DNA from: an uncultured Clostridium sp.
GTDB taxonomy: Bacteria > Bacillota > Clostridia > Lachnospirales > Lachnospiraceae
NCBI RefSeq assembly: GCF_900547735.1
Contig: NZ_URHZ01000027.1
Span: 1 to 59,844 of the forward strand
Length of the DNA stretch: 59,844 nucleotides
Direction of reading: 5' to 3'
The notes beneath the pieces are model-generated. The model had not been told where the DNA came from, made no database searches, and was given only the letters and a program-made list of their open reading frames with translations. Each line of letters starts with the position of its first letter. Within the stretch, counting starts at the first letter, position 1. A program made the translations under genes and the position numbers. Shown here piece by piece: positions 33,720 through 40,638 of the stretch.

Positions 33720-33849
33720 CAGAAAAACATAACAGAAAAACACAACAGAAAAACACAACAGAAAAACACATCAGAAAAACACAACAGAGAAATACAACAG
33801 AGAAATACAACAGAGAAATATTACAAAGAGACACAATAAAGAGATACAT
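33720..33849. repeat. 13-bp tandem array upstream of the nitroreductase gene
   Basis: Ten consecutive 13-bp units, first half CAGAAAAACACAA, second half CAGAGAAATACAA and decayed forms, ending just before the nitroreductase SD. The array is purine-rich on the plus strand with almost no G-C pairs. The reading frames crossing it are repeat artefacts. Confidence 0.85.
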
Positions 33850-33881
33850 CAGAGATACATCAGAAAGGATTGGAAGAATCG

Positions 33882-34475
33882 ATGATAACAGCCATAAACA
33901 ACAGACGCAGCATCCGCAGATATAAAAACCAGAACGTGCCGAGACAGATAATAGAAGAGATTATAGAGGCGGGGACACTTGCTCCTTCTTCTAAAAACAG
34001 GCAGCCCTGGAAATTTATTGTTACGTCGGGGGCTGCAAAAAGAGAGGCGCTCGCCGCCATGGAGAGAGGACTTCATAGGGAAAAAGAAACCCCGCTCCTT
34101 CCTGGCTGCACCCAGTATATCAGTGGAGCGGAAAATACACTCCGGATCATGGAGCAGGCTCCTGTAGTCATTTTCATCCTCAACACGCTTGGCCTCGACA
34201 TCCACTCCGTACTGACACCGGAGGAGCGCATATACGAGATGTGCAACGCCCAGTCCATCGGAGCTGCCATCGAGAACATGTCTCTGGCGGCGGAAGAGCA
34301 GGGACTGGGCAGCCTGTGGATTTGTGACACCTGTTTTGCCTACGAAGAGCTGAACCGCTGGCTGGGAGCCGACGGGGAACTGTTTGCGGCCCTGGCGCTG
34401 GGTTATGCGGACGAGCAGCCTGCCGCGAGGCCGAGGAAAGGGGTGGAGGAGGTAACCGAGTGGAGAGTTGATTGA
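33882..34475 (+). CDS. Nitroreductase family protein, 197 aa
   Basis: FMN-dependent oxidoreductase of the nitroreductase fold. It starts with AINNRRSIRRYKNQNVP (FMN-binding RRS), has LAPSSKNRQPWKFIV, and the later segments AQSIGAAIENMSLAAEEQGLGS and LALGYADEQPAARPRK. Physiological substrates vary (nitroaromatics, quinones, flavins). The ATG at 33882 has GGAAGA at 33872-33877 and AAAGGA further upstream; a TTG at 33870 is in frame. It is divergent from the blaI-like gene, separated by the 13-bp array, and followed by the first full copy of the palindromic element. Confidence 0.9.
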   Translation: MITAINNRRSIRRYKNQNVPRQIIEEIIEAGTLAPSSKNRQPWKFIVTSGAAKREALAAMERGLHREKETPLLPGCTQYISGAENTLRIMEQAPVVIFILNTLGLDIHSVLTPEERIYEMCNAQSIGAAIENMSLAAEEQGLGSLWICDTCFAYEELNRWLGADGELFAALALGYADEQPAARPRKGVEEVTEWRVD

Positions 34476-34524
34476 GACAGGAGACGCCGCCGGGACGGCC
34501 GGGGGGGAATGGTGAGAGGGAGGT

Positions 34525-34755
34525 TATGAGTCTTCAGTCCCGGGCTGTATGGTGTTGTGGGTGGAGGTTACGGAAGAAAGAAATCTCCTGCGGGGACCGC
34601 TCCCGCTGATGAAGTGCGCAGCGCTTCTAAGCTCGTAAGAAACCTCGCTAAGAAGCGGCGGACTTCAACGTCCCCTCCGGAGATTTTTTCTTCCTCCACC
34701 CCCACCGGGAAGGTTCTGACCGGGACCGAAGACGCGAAGGTTTTCGCCATTCCGC
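34525..34755 (+). repeat. Palindromic intergenic element, complete copy A
   Basis: Terminal arms GTCTTCAGTCCCGG (34530-34543) and CCGGGACCGAAGAC (34720-34733) span 204 nt. Inside, GGAAGAAAGAAATCT...GGGGAC pairs with GTCCCC...AGATTTTTTCTTCC, and CGCTTCTAAGC pairs with GCTAAGAAGCG. The whole folds as one long branched hairpin. Reading frames across it (34557-34946 and opposite) are not credible genes. The stretch 34756-35159 behind it has no gene and no other strong signal. Confidence 0.8.
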
Positions 34756-35159
34756 GCGGACTGCGGAGGCTAATCTGTCCCCTTTCTTCAAGGGGGAAAG
34801 TATGGCCGCGGCCATTGCATAAGGATGATTTTTTGGGGCCTGTGACAGCTTTTACGTTCTTAATCAGTGATGATAAAGCAATATCAGAAAGAGCCGAAAA
34901 CGGTATTTTTTCAGCTATTAATTCTCCCAGAACAAAAAAAGACTGAACAATATCAGAATTCCCAATCAGCATACAGCCTTATCCCCTCTACCTTACCAAT
35001 CCATAAAAGCGCCTCATATCAACACTTAATATCAATACTTAATATCAACACCTCATATCAACACCATGTATCAGCCTGCGCCTCAGTATTACATAGTGGC
35101 AGCAACACCCTATCCCCTTTGAAAAATGCAGACAATCAAGCGGCCGCAGGCAGCGGGGC

Positions 35160-35400
35160 GGGATGGCGAAAAAACTTCGCGTCTTCAGTCCCGGGCCATA
35201 ATCTGCCTGTGGGGAAGGAGGAAGAAAAAATCTGCGGAGGGGACGTTGGAATCCGCCGGTGCTTGGGCGCCGTATTATGGCGCCTTAGCATCCGCTGCGC
35301 ATTCCATAAGCGGAAGCGGTCCCCGCAGCAGATTTCTTTCTTCCGTATTCCCCGCCCGCCAAAACCTCCTCCGGGACTGAAGACTCACACCCTCCCTCTC
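35160..35400 (-). repeat. Palindromic intergenic element, complete copy B (inverted)
   Basis: Arms GTCTTCAGTCCCGG (35181-35194) and CCGGGACTGAAGAC (35371-35384) again span exactly 204 nt. The interior is the reverse complement of copy A with scattered substitutions, including the shared blocks GGAAGAAAAAATCT, GGAGGGGACGTTG and TGCGCATTCCAT. Flanks on the outer side (TCACACCCTCCCTCTCC) also resemble the flank at the window start. Confidence 0.8.
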
Positions 35401-35455
35401 CCCATCCCCCCGCCCCTCATCCCGCGTCTTCATTTTTCAACAATCCCGAACATTC

Positions 35456-35491
35456 AAATCCCTCCTTCATATCATAAAGAAGGAGGGATTT
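35456..35491 (+). promoter_or_regulatory. Hairpin that hides the SOD-like gene's ribosome binding site
   Basis: AAATCCCTCCTTC (35456-35468) pairs perfectly with GAAGGAGGGATTT (35479-35491) over 13 bp with a 10-nt loop. The Shine-Dalgarno AAGGAGG (35480-35486) lies fully inside the stem, 9 nt before the ATG. Translation would need the stem to open. Confidence 0.75.
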
Positions 35492-35494
35492 ATT

Positions 35495-36001
35495 ATGTCT
35501 GATCGTTCATACACACCCAGAGACACTTTTGCAGATATTCTCGAAGATAACGAACCGCAGGCGATTGCCTGGGTAAGGGGAGATGCCGCCCATGCGACTC
35601 TCAGCGGGCTGGTGAAATTTTATGCGACGCCCTATGGGGGAGTTCTTGTAGAAGCCGAAGTATTCGGCCTTCCGGATCAGGAACGGCCGTCCCCGAGTAA
35701 CTTTTATGCAATGCATATACATGAAAATGGAAACTGCACCGGTACGCCGGCAAATCCGTTTGCCAATGCCGGATCCCATTTTAATCCGGGAAATACAATG
35801 CATCCGTTCCATGCGGGAGACTTCCCGTCCCTTCTCAGCAATCAGGGATATGCATGGCTCTCGTTCTATGACAGGAGATTCACAATCCAGGATATCATGG
35901 GAAGGTCCGTGATTATCCACGGCAATCCGGATGATTACAGGACCCAGCCGTCCGGCAATTCCGGCCCCATGATTGGCTGCGGAGAGATTATGAAACGGTA
36001 A
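35495..36001 (+). CDS. Cu/Zn superoxide dismutase-like protein, 168 aa
   Basis: SodC-fold protein without a signal peptide. The copper ligands are present in MHIHENGNC, SHFNP and VIIHGNPDDY; the zinc ligands are in SHFNPGNTMHPFHAGDFP, with a zinc loop shorter than in animal SODs. The C-terminal GNSGPMIGCG corresponds to the GNAGSRLACG segment, so the catalytic arginine is replaced by methionine. Superoxide guidance to copper may be weakened. The protein could be a slow SOD or a metal-binding relative. A cytoplasmic location fits the missing signal. It has a very strong but hairpin-buried ribosome binding site. Confidence 0.88.
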   Translation: MSDRSYTPRDTFADILEDNEPQAIAWVRGDAAHATLSGLVKFYATPYGGVLVEAEVFGLPDQERPSPSNFYAMHIHENGNCTGTPANPFANAGSHFNPGNTMHPFHAGDFPSLLSNQGYAWLSFYDRRFTIQDIMGRSVIIHGNPDDYRTQPSGNSGPMIGCGEIMKR

Positions 36002-36047
36002 CGGTAACACACATGTTCTGTGTCCCGGACGGCGCTGCCAACCGGCG

Positions 36048-36659
36048 TTACCGGCCCGCGGAATCCTGCTGCCCGGAAGACGATATCCGGGCCAGCAGGA
36101 TTCTGGTTAAAATCACGGTGGTGACGGTATAATAGATTTCCAGCGCGCTGCTGATGATGCCGACCAGAATCAGAAGAAAAGCCGAGCCTGCGACGATGGC
36201 GGCCCACGCATACAAACAGGAGCCGTAGCGTTCCGGTTCAATCAGATACTGATGCCAGATAATGATAATCAGGCAGACAAGCAGCAGGACGGCAGCTAAA
36301 AAGGCAAATATAATATGAAGAAACGATTTAAGAGGAAGTTCCTCTGGCAGGTAAGGCGTCGTAATGGCGCAAAAGAGAAGGACAAGAGCTGCCGTGATGA
36401 GCGGGGTCCGTTTTGTCCGGCGTTTGCGGGGTGTCCCGGGCGAAGGCACGTCCTCAGCCGTTTTATCCATATGCTTTACAATGGAGCGGAGGGTATAGAA
36501 AAAATAACTTCCCACCATGAGGCCCCACAGGACAAAAGCATCCCTCCTGTGGATATAGTTCCCGATCACGGAGAAATTCGTGGTAAACCATCCGTAGCCC
36601 TTTACAAAAAGGAGCGTGTAAGCGGGGATAATGAAATAAGCAAACAGATTAAGCAGCAT
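36048..36659 (-). CDS. Integral membrane protein of unknown function, 203 aa
   Basis: About six membrane helices (for example residues 3-20, 40-60, 80-100, 110-135, 145-190) with a basic cytoplasmic loop (TPRKRRTKRTP). The stretch FTTNFSVIGN followed by WGLMVGSYFFYTL recalls the DUF998/Frag1 type of membrane proteins, but I cannot confirm this. ATG 36659 follows GGGAGG at 36669-36674; the upstream in-frame ATG at 36758 has no SD. It is convergent with the SOD-like gene. Confidence 0.75.
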   Translation of the reverse strand: MLLNLFAYFIIPAYTLLFVKGYGWFTTNFSVIGNYIHRRDAFVLWGLMVGSYFFYTLRSIVKHMDKTAEDVPSPGTPRKRRTKRTPLITAALVLLFCAITTPYLPEELPLKSFLHIIFAFLAAVLLLVCLIIIIWHQYLIEPERYGSCLYAWAAIVAGSAFLLILVGIISSALEIYYTVTTVILTRILLARISSSGQQDSAGR

Positions 36660-36769
36660 AGCAGAGACCTCCCAAACGGTGAAACACACATTCTGTATAA
36701 AAACACCGCTCTTATTTTTTAACATGAAACAGTAGTATATCAGAAGATGGAAATTCAAGGGTAAAAATT

Positions 36770-36798
36770 TTATAGTATTTTTGTTAAATTTCTATAAT
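36770..36798 (+). promoter_or_regulatory. Possible promoter for the 52-aa protein and amidase
   Basis: TTATAG (36770-36775), 17 bp, TATAAT (36793-36798), 72 nt ahead of the small gene. The -35 is weak. Confidence 0.4.
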
Positions 36799-36869
36799 CT
36801 CTATTCTGCCCAAAAACGTCACAGTCTGTCCCGGAATGTCATAAACTAAAAGAAAAGGGCTTTTATTTT

Positions 36870-37028
36870 ATGATTGTGAAGAGTGTCAATACGAGAGAAC
36901 TGACAAAGACCGAGATAGAAAAGCTGGAAGACAGAATCAAAGAAATGACGGTTATGGAGCTCAGGAAATTCAGGGAGAGCTTTGATGCGGATGAAATGGG
37001 TTTTTCCGGCAGAAAGGAGGGGGTCTGA
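36870..37028 (+). CDS. Small charged protein, 52 aa
   Basis: A 52-codon frame starting at ATG 36870 (AAAAGGG upstream) and ending 1 nt before the amidase gene. The product is highly charged and helical (TEIEKLEDRIKEMTVMELRK), with no membrane segment. The amidase ribosome binding site lies inside its last codons, which supports coupled translation. No family recognised. It could be a regulator of the lysin or a leader peptide. Confidence 0.6.
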   Translation: MIVKSVNTRELTKTEIEKLEDRIKEMTVMELRKFRESFDADEMGFSGRKEGV

Positions 37029-37029
37029 T

Positions 37030-37827
37030 ATGGAGATAAACCGTCTGCTCACCCCTTATAACTATAGCAACGGCACGGAGAGCCGGATCAAATACATTGT
37101 GATTCATTACGTGGGGGCTACGGGAGGCGCAAAGGCCAATTGCGAATACTATGCAAGTAAGTATATCGGAGCCAGCGCCCATTACTTTGTGGGCTTTTCG
37201 GGTGAAATATGGCAGTCGGTGGAGGAACGCAATATTGCCTGGCACTGCGGCGCCAACGCCTATAAGCACCCGCTGTGCCGGAACTCCAACAGCCTGGGGA
37301 TTGAGCTGTGTGTAAGAACCAAGGGCAGCCAGGCCGCCACCAGCCGTGACTGGTATTTTGAGGATGCCACCGTGCGGTCGGCCATTGCCCTGACAAGACA
37401 GCTGATGAAGAAATATAATATCACGCCCGACCGGGTGGTGCGCCACTATGACGTCACAGGAAAAATATGCCCCAACCCATTTGTCTATAACCATACGGAC
37501 CACACATGGGACGATTTCAAGGCGGCGCTCACAGACAATGAACTCACGCCCGGATGGGAAAAAAATACGGCCGGACAGTACCGCTACGTGGAGGCGGATG
37601 GAACCTACGCCGTCAATAAATGGCTGCTAATCAACCATCACTGGTATCTGTTCGGAAAAGACGGGTATATGCTGATTAACTGGCAGAGATGGAACGGAAG
37701 CAGCGTAATCGGACCGAATGACCCGGGAGACTGGTATTTCCTCGACAATACGGCCGGAGGGCCTCTGGAGGGGGCGTGCTGGCACACACTCGATAACGGT
37801 GCACAGGTGATATGGTACGTAGAATAA
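37030..37827 (+). CDS. N-acetylmuramoyl-L-alanine amidase (Amidase_2), 265 aa
   Basis: Peptidoglycan amidase cutting between MurNAc and L-Ala. Zinc and catalytic residues appear in YIVIHYVGAT, SAHYFVG, NSLGIELC and the closing RHYDVTGKICPNPF. The C-terminal third (from AGQYRYVEADGTYAVNKW) has aromatic repeats resembling choline-binding or GW-type wall modules (HHWYLFGKDGYMLINWQ). There is no signal peptide, as in phage endolysins, but no other phage gene is near. ATG 37030 follows AAAGGAGG; the longer frame at 36982 overlaps the small gene. Confidence 0.9.
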   Translation: MEINRLLTPYNYSNGTESRIKYIVIHYVGATGGAKANCEYYASKYIGASAHYFVGFSGEIWQSVEERNIAWHCGANAYKHPLCRNSNSLGIELCVRTKGSQAATSRDWYFEDATVRSAIALTRQLMKKYNITPDRVVRHYDVTGKICPNPFVYNHTDHTWDDFKAALTDNELTPGWEKNTAGQYRYVEADGTYAVNKWLLINHHWYLFGKDGYMLINWQRWNGSSVIGPNDPGDWYFLDNTAGGPLEGACWHTLDNGAQVIWYVE

Positions 37828-37911
37828 GAAATTGACCCGGCAGAATGACAGACGACGGCAGCGGACGGCGGACACGGCGAAAAACGTGGAGGAAATCCGC
37901 ACAGACAGTAA

Positions 37912-37975
37912 AATAAAGGAGGCATCCGAAGTCCCGGTGTATCGTTACATCGGAATTTCGAATGTCTCCTTTATT
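37912..37975. terminator. Terminator between convergent amidase and 3D-protein genes
   Basis: AATAAAGGAG...ATCCGAA (left, 37912-37937) pairs with TTCGAAT...CTCCTTTATT (right, 37951-37975) with a few mismatches, giving a long hairpin with A-rich and T-rich ends usable on both strands. Confidence 0.7.
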
Positions 37976-38040
37976 CATTCATGAAGATTAATTCTGTAAG
38001 ATTAATTCTGAAATCGATCTGCTAAGAGAATCCGGTAAAA

Positions 38041-38757
38041 TTAATTTAGAATATAAACTTCCGCCATCTGAGAACCGAACTGCTTGGTCTGAGCGTGGGA
38101 GTCAAAGAAAATATCCACATGTTTTCCCTTGACACCGCCGCCCACATCCTCTGCGGTGTAGACGGTTCCGTTAATCAGAAGCTTGCTGCCAATCGGCACG
38201 ACTCTCGGATCCACGGCCACCGTGTGGTTGGATACGGCGATTGCGCCGGAACTGGTGTGGCGCCCCCAGCCCTCGGAACAGCTACGGCAGGGGCAGTAGG
38301 CCGTCAGGCGGAATGAACCCAGAAGGTGTGCGGATTTTCCGTCGGCCGTTGTCGCGCCCTGTCCTTTTGTATAGTAGACGGAGTCGGTGAATTTCTGGCC
38401 GTCCTTATAGGCGGCTGCGGAGTAGGTTCCGTCAGCCAGTCCACTCATATCGACGGAGGCGGTAAAAGCCGGGGTGCTGTCCTCACCGACGCGTGAAACG
38501 AGATCGTTTCTGGTAGAGTCCGGTTTTGCCGGTATCTCGCTCACCGTCTCGCCCGTCAGGGCATCCGTGACCTTTAGCACGATATCCGGTGAGGAGAGCG
38601 GTGAGGCGGCCTCGTAAGCCCAGCCGGCAATTTGTGTTCCGTTAAAAACATCAACGCTTCCGACAATGGTGCCTGAGGAGGCAAGGGCAGGGGTTGTATA
38701 AAGGATGGTGAGACTTATCATCAGTATAATTGACTTGAGAATAAACGTTTTTTTCAT
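38041..38757 (-). CDS. 3D-domain protein, 238 aa
   Basis: Secreted wall-associated protein. A signal peptide (about 1-26) is followed by an N-terminal module with NGTQIAGWAYEAASP. The C-terminal 3D domain holds FRLTAYCPCRSCSEGWG, GAIAVSNHTVAVDPRVVPIGSKL and EDVGGGVKGKHVDIFFDSH. 3D domains have the double-psi barrel of lytic transglycosylases (MltA, resuscitation-promoting factors) with three aspartates, so it probably cuts or remodels glycan strands. It is a paralogue of the protein encoded at 40639. The promoter is at 38851-38878. The 3' flank has a 14-bp direct duplication (AAGATTAATTCTG). Confidence 0.88.
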   Translation of the reverse strand: MKKTFILKSIILMISLTILYTTPALASSGTIVGSVDVFNGTQIAGWAYEAASPLSSPDIVLKVTDALTGETVSEIPAKPDSTRNDLVSRVGEDSTPAFTASVDMSGLADGTYSAAAYKDGQKFTDSVYYTKGQGATTADGKSAHLLGSFRLTAYCPCRSCSEGWGRHTSSGAIAVSNHTVAVDPRVVPIGSKLLINGTVYTAEDVGGGVKGKHVDIFFDSHAQTKQFGSQMAEVYILN

Positions 38758-38850
38758 AACAGATAAACGCTCCTTTCTGTTACCCGATTACAAAAATTAA
38801 AAAACGTAACAAGATTTAACAAAAATGTAATAATTAGGTAACAGTATTGT

Positions 38851-38878
38851 ATTATACACAGTTTCCAGAATTTGTCAA
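38851..38878 (-). promoter_or_regulatory. Promoter of the first 3D-protein gene
   Basis: On the minus strand TTGACA (complement of 38873-38878), 16 bp, TATAAT (complement of 38851-38856). GTTACC near 38779 and GGTAAC near 38837 flank the leader as an inverted repeat. Confidence 0.75.
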
Positions 38879-38888
38879 GCCGCGTGAA

Positions 38889-38916
38889 AAACCGCCCGGG
38901 TCCCCGGACGGTTTTT
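38889..38916 (+). terminator. Hairpin with T-run
   Basis: AACCGCCCGGG pairs with CCGGACGGTT and is followed by a T-run on the plus strand. No plus-strand gene precedes it closely, so its role is unclear; it may shield the 3D-gene promoter from read-through. Confidence 0.55.
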
Positions 38917-38969
38917 TCGGCAGGAATCAGCCTGTCGGAATATAAATAAAAGCTTGTTTTCAAACACCA

Positions 38970-39032
38970 TATTGTCGATAAAAAAGCGCCCCGCGGCATT
39001 GTGCCGTGTGAACGCTTTTTTTATCGACAATA
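38970..39032. terminator. Long bidirectional terminator hairpin with extended arms
   Basis: TATTGTCGATAAAAAAGCG (38970-38988) pairs perfectly with CGCTTTTTTTATCGACAATA (39013-39032) apart from one extra T. The 19-bp stem is longer than needed for termination. It ends the isochorismatase-like gene transcript on the minus strand. Confidence 0.75.
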
Positions 39033-39082
39033 GGAAGGAGCCGGAACGAAGAAGAACCCTTAGAGCGGCAGATTTTTACAGA

Positions 39083-39763
39083 TTAATGAATGGAAATTCC
39101 TGCTTTTGACAGCTTTTGCACCGCTCTTTTCTTAGCAGCGGTATTTTTCCCAATAATGCCGTCCTGAATCACAGTCACACAGAAGCCGCGGCTGACCGCC
39201 CCCAACGATGTTTTGTAAACACAGGCCGAAGCGTCCAGCCCGACAACGGTGACTGCATTGATCCGGTTGTCGTCTAGGTATCCGGCGAATCTGCGGGAAG
39301 AAAAGGCATCCTGTTCATGCTTCACAAAGACCGCATCATCTGCAATCTCTAAATCCGGACAGAGAGAAGCGCCCGTTGTGCCCTGCAGGAGGCGCCCGCC
39401 GAATGCGAGAAAACAGAAAGCAGAATCGAGACGGTGGAATTCCTGGCGAACGTACACGATTTTCTGATTTTGCCGCCGGGCGTCCAGTATGATTTGATTG
39501 ACCTTTTCCACAAATTCTTCTTTTTCAGGATAAATCCCATTCCGGCCGCACATGGCTTCCTGCATGTCCATAACGATTAACGCCTGCCCGGAATTTTGAA
39601 AACTCCGTATGGTTTCACCCTTTAGAGGCCGCAGAAAGATAAAAATTCTGATAAGTAAAAGTATTATAAGCGGGTAGGAAATAACCGGCGGAGCCAGAAG
39701 GCACAGTGCTGCAAACAGTCCGATTGTGCATACCTGAATTAGAGTGTATGAGCTTTTTTTCAT
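39083..39763 (-). CDS. Isochorismatase-fold cysteine hydrolase with N-terminal membrane anchor, 226 aa
   Basis: Cysteine hydrolase of the isochorismatase/nicotinamidase family. The catalytic triad is visible: Asp in ALIVMDMQEAM, Lys in VFVKHEQDAFSS and Cys in VVGLDASACVYKTSL. Two hydrophobic segments (about 8-45) precede the domain, so the enzyme is tethered to the membrane, which is unusual for this normally soluble family. The substrate is unknown (nicotinamide, isochorismate, ureido compounds and others are known). It starts 14 nt behind a TetR gene, and the two probably form one operon. Confidence 0.85.
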   Translation of the reverse strand: MKKSSYTLIQVCTIGLFAALCLLAPPVISYPLIILLLIRIFIFLRPLKGETIRSFQNSGQALIVMDMQEAMCGRNGIYPEKEEFVEKVNQIILDARRQNQKIVYVRQEFHRLDSAFCFLAFGGRLLQGTTGASLCPDLEIADDAVFVKHEQDAFSSRRFAGYLDDNRINAVTVVGLDASACVYKTSLGAVSRGFCVTVIQDGIIGKNTAAKKRAVQKLSKAGISIH

Positions 39764-39777
39764 GGAGGCTCCTTTCG

Positions 39778-40329
39778 CTATCCTTTATTGTGATGTTTCA
39801 AAAATGCCTGAAATGCAGTGACAAGCAGTGTTTTCTCTTCCTCTTTTGTAAGGGCAAGGCTGCCGTTATAAGCGAGGCAGGCAAGACCGTGAGTGTAAAT
39901 CCAAATATGAAACAGCAGTTCCTTTGCGTCTTCAGAATTAAGAGCGCCCTCATCGGCTAAACAATTTACTACAAATGCGGGCAGAACGGATTTCTGTTCA
40001 TTCAGGCCGGAACGGCGGGGCTGCATTATTGTTTCAAACAGGTGCGGATATTCACGGGCGAAGTGGATGTAGGCGAGTCCATACGTTAAAAACGCCGATT
40101 CCTCAGGGGGATATTCTTTCAGGTATTGAGAATGGAAGAGAATGATTTTTTCTACTGCCGCCGTCCGCAGCTCCTCAACGGTCCGGAATTCCCGGAACAA
40201 TGGGGCAACGGACATACCTAATACGGATGACACGCTTTGGGCGGTGATGGCTGAAAGTCCTTCGTCCTCTGCAACTTTCAATGCGGCGTTTAAAATAGAA
40301 TCTCGATCTGCTTTCACTTTGGGCGGCAT
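39778..40329 (-). CDS. TetR-family transcriptional regulator, 183 aa
   Basis: N-terminal HTH (about 10-50) with ILNAALKVAEDEGLSAITAQ and VSSVLGMSVAPLFREFRTVEEL; helical C-terminal part with a WHG-like stretch (IHFAREYPHLFETIMQP). TAAC-AAAC-GTTA at about 40361-40372, just upstream of the start, could be its operator. It probably controls itself and the downstream isochorismatase-like gene. Confidence 0.88.
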   Translation of the reverse strand: MPPKVKADRDSILNAALKVAEDEGLSAITAQSVSSVLGMSVAPLFREFRTVEELRTAAVEKIILFHSQYLKEYPPEESAFLTYGLAYIHFAREYPHLFETIMQPRRSGLNEQKSVLPAFVVNCLADEGALNSEDAKELLFHIWIYTHGLACLAYNGSLALTKEEEKTLLVTAFQAFLKHHNKG

Positions 40330-40537
40330 AAAATCACTCCTTTAAATAATGATAGTTATGTAACAAACGTTATTTTACGCTTTTTAAAGAGAGATGTCAA
40401 GAGAGAAGCCGTCCGTCCGCCCGCGCATAGAGCGGACGCATAGCGTAATATGACATCTCCGCGCGGGTGCGCATCCTGCCCCGAGGGGGTAATATTGGAG
40501 GGGGTAATATTATAGGAACACTTTTCTATGATATTAA

Positions 40538-40577
40538 AAGAAGCGCCGCGACAAATCACATTGTCACGGCGCTTCTT
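40538..40577. terminator. Bidirectional terminator
   Basis: AAGAAGCGCCGCGACAA (40538-40554) pairs with TTGTCACGGCGCTTCTT (40561-40577), 17 bp with one G-U. It ends the second 3D-protein gene on the minus strand. Confidence 0.85.
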
Positions 40578-40638
40578 CCTAATACCAGATAAAAATCAGT
40601 TATGTATTACGGTGCTTATTCAGTTGTAATAAAGTCCC

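Noticed and set aside
33624..33925. Two frames of 71 and 81 aa through the 13-bp array
   Set aside because: Low-complexity Lys/Gln/Thr/Asn translation of the repeats, no ribosome binding site.
34557..35502. Several frames of 84-211 aa in the nitroreductase-SOD gap
   Set aside because: They lie inside the palindromic elements or reach into the SOD gene leader, and the two element copies do not keep a common reading frame.
37030..37827. Prophage remnant around the amidase
   Set aside because: Only the lysin-like gene and an unrecognised 52-aa frame are present; no holin, structural, integrase or att-like sequence was seen.
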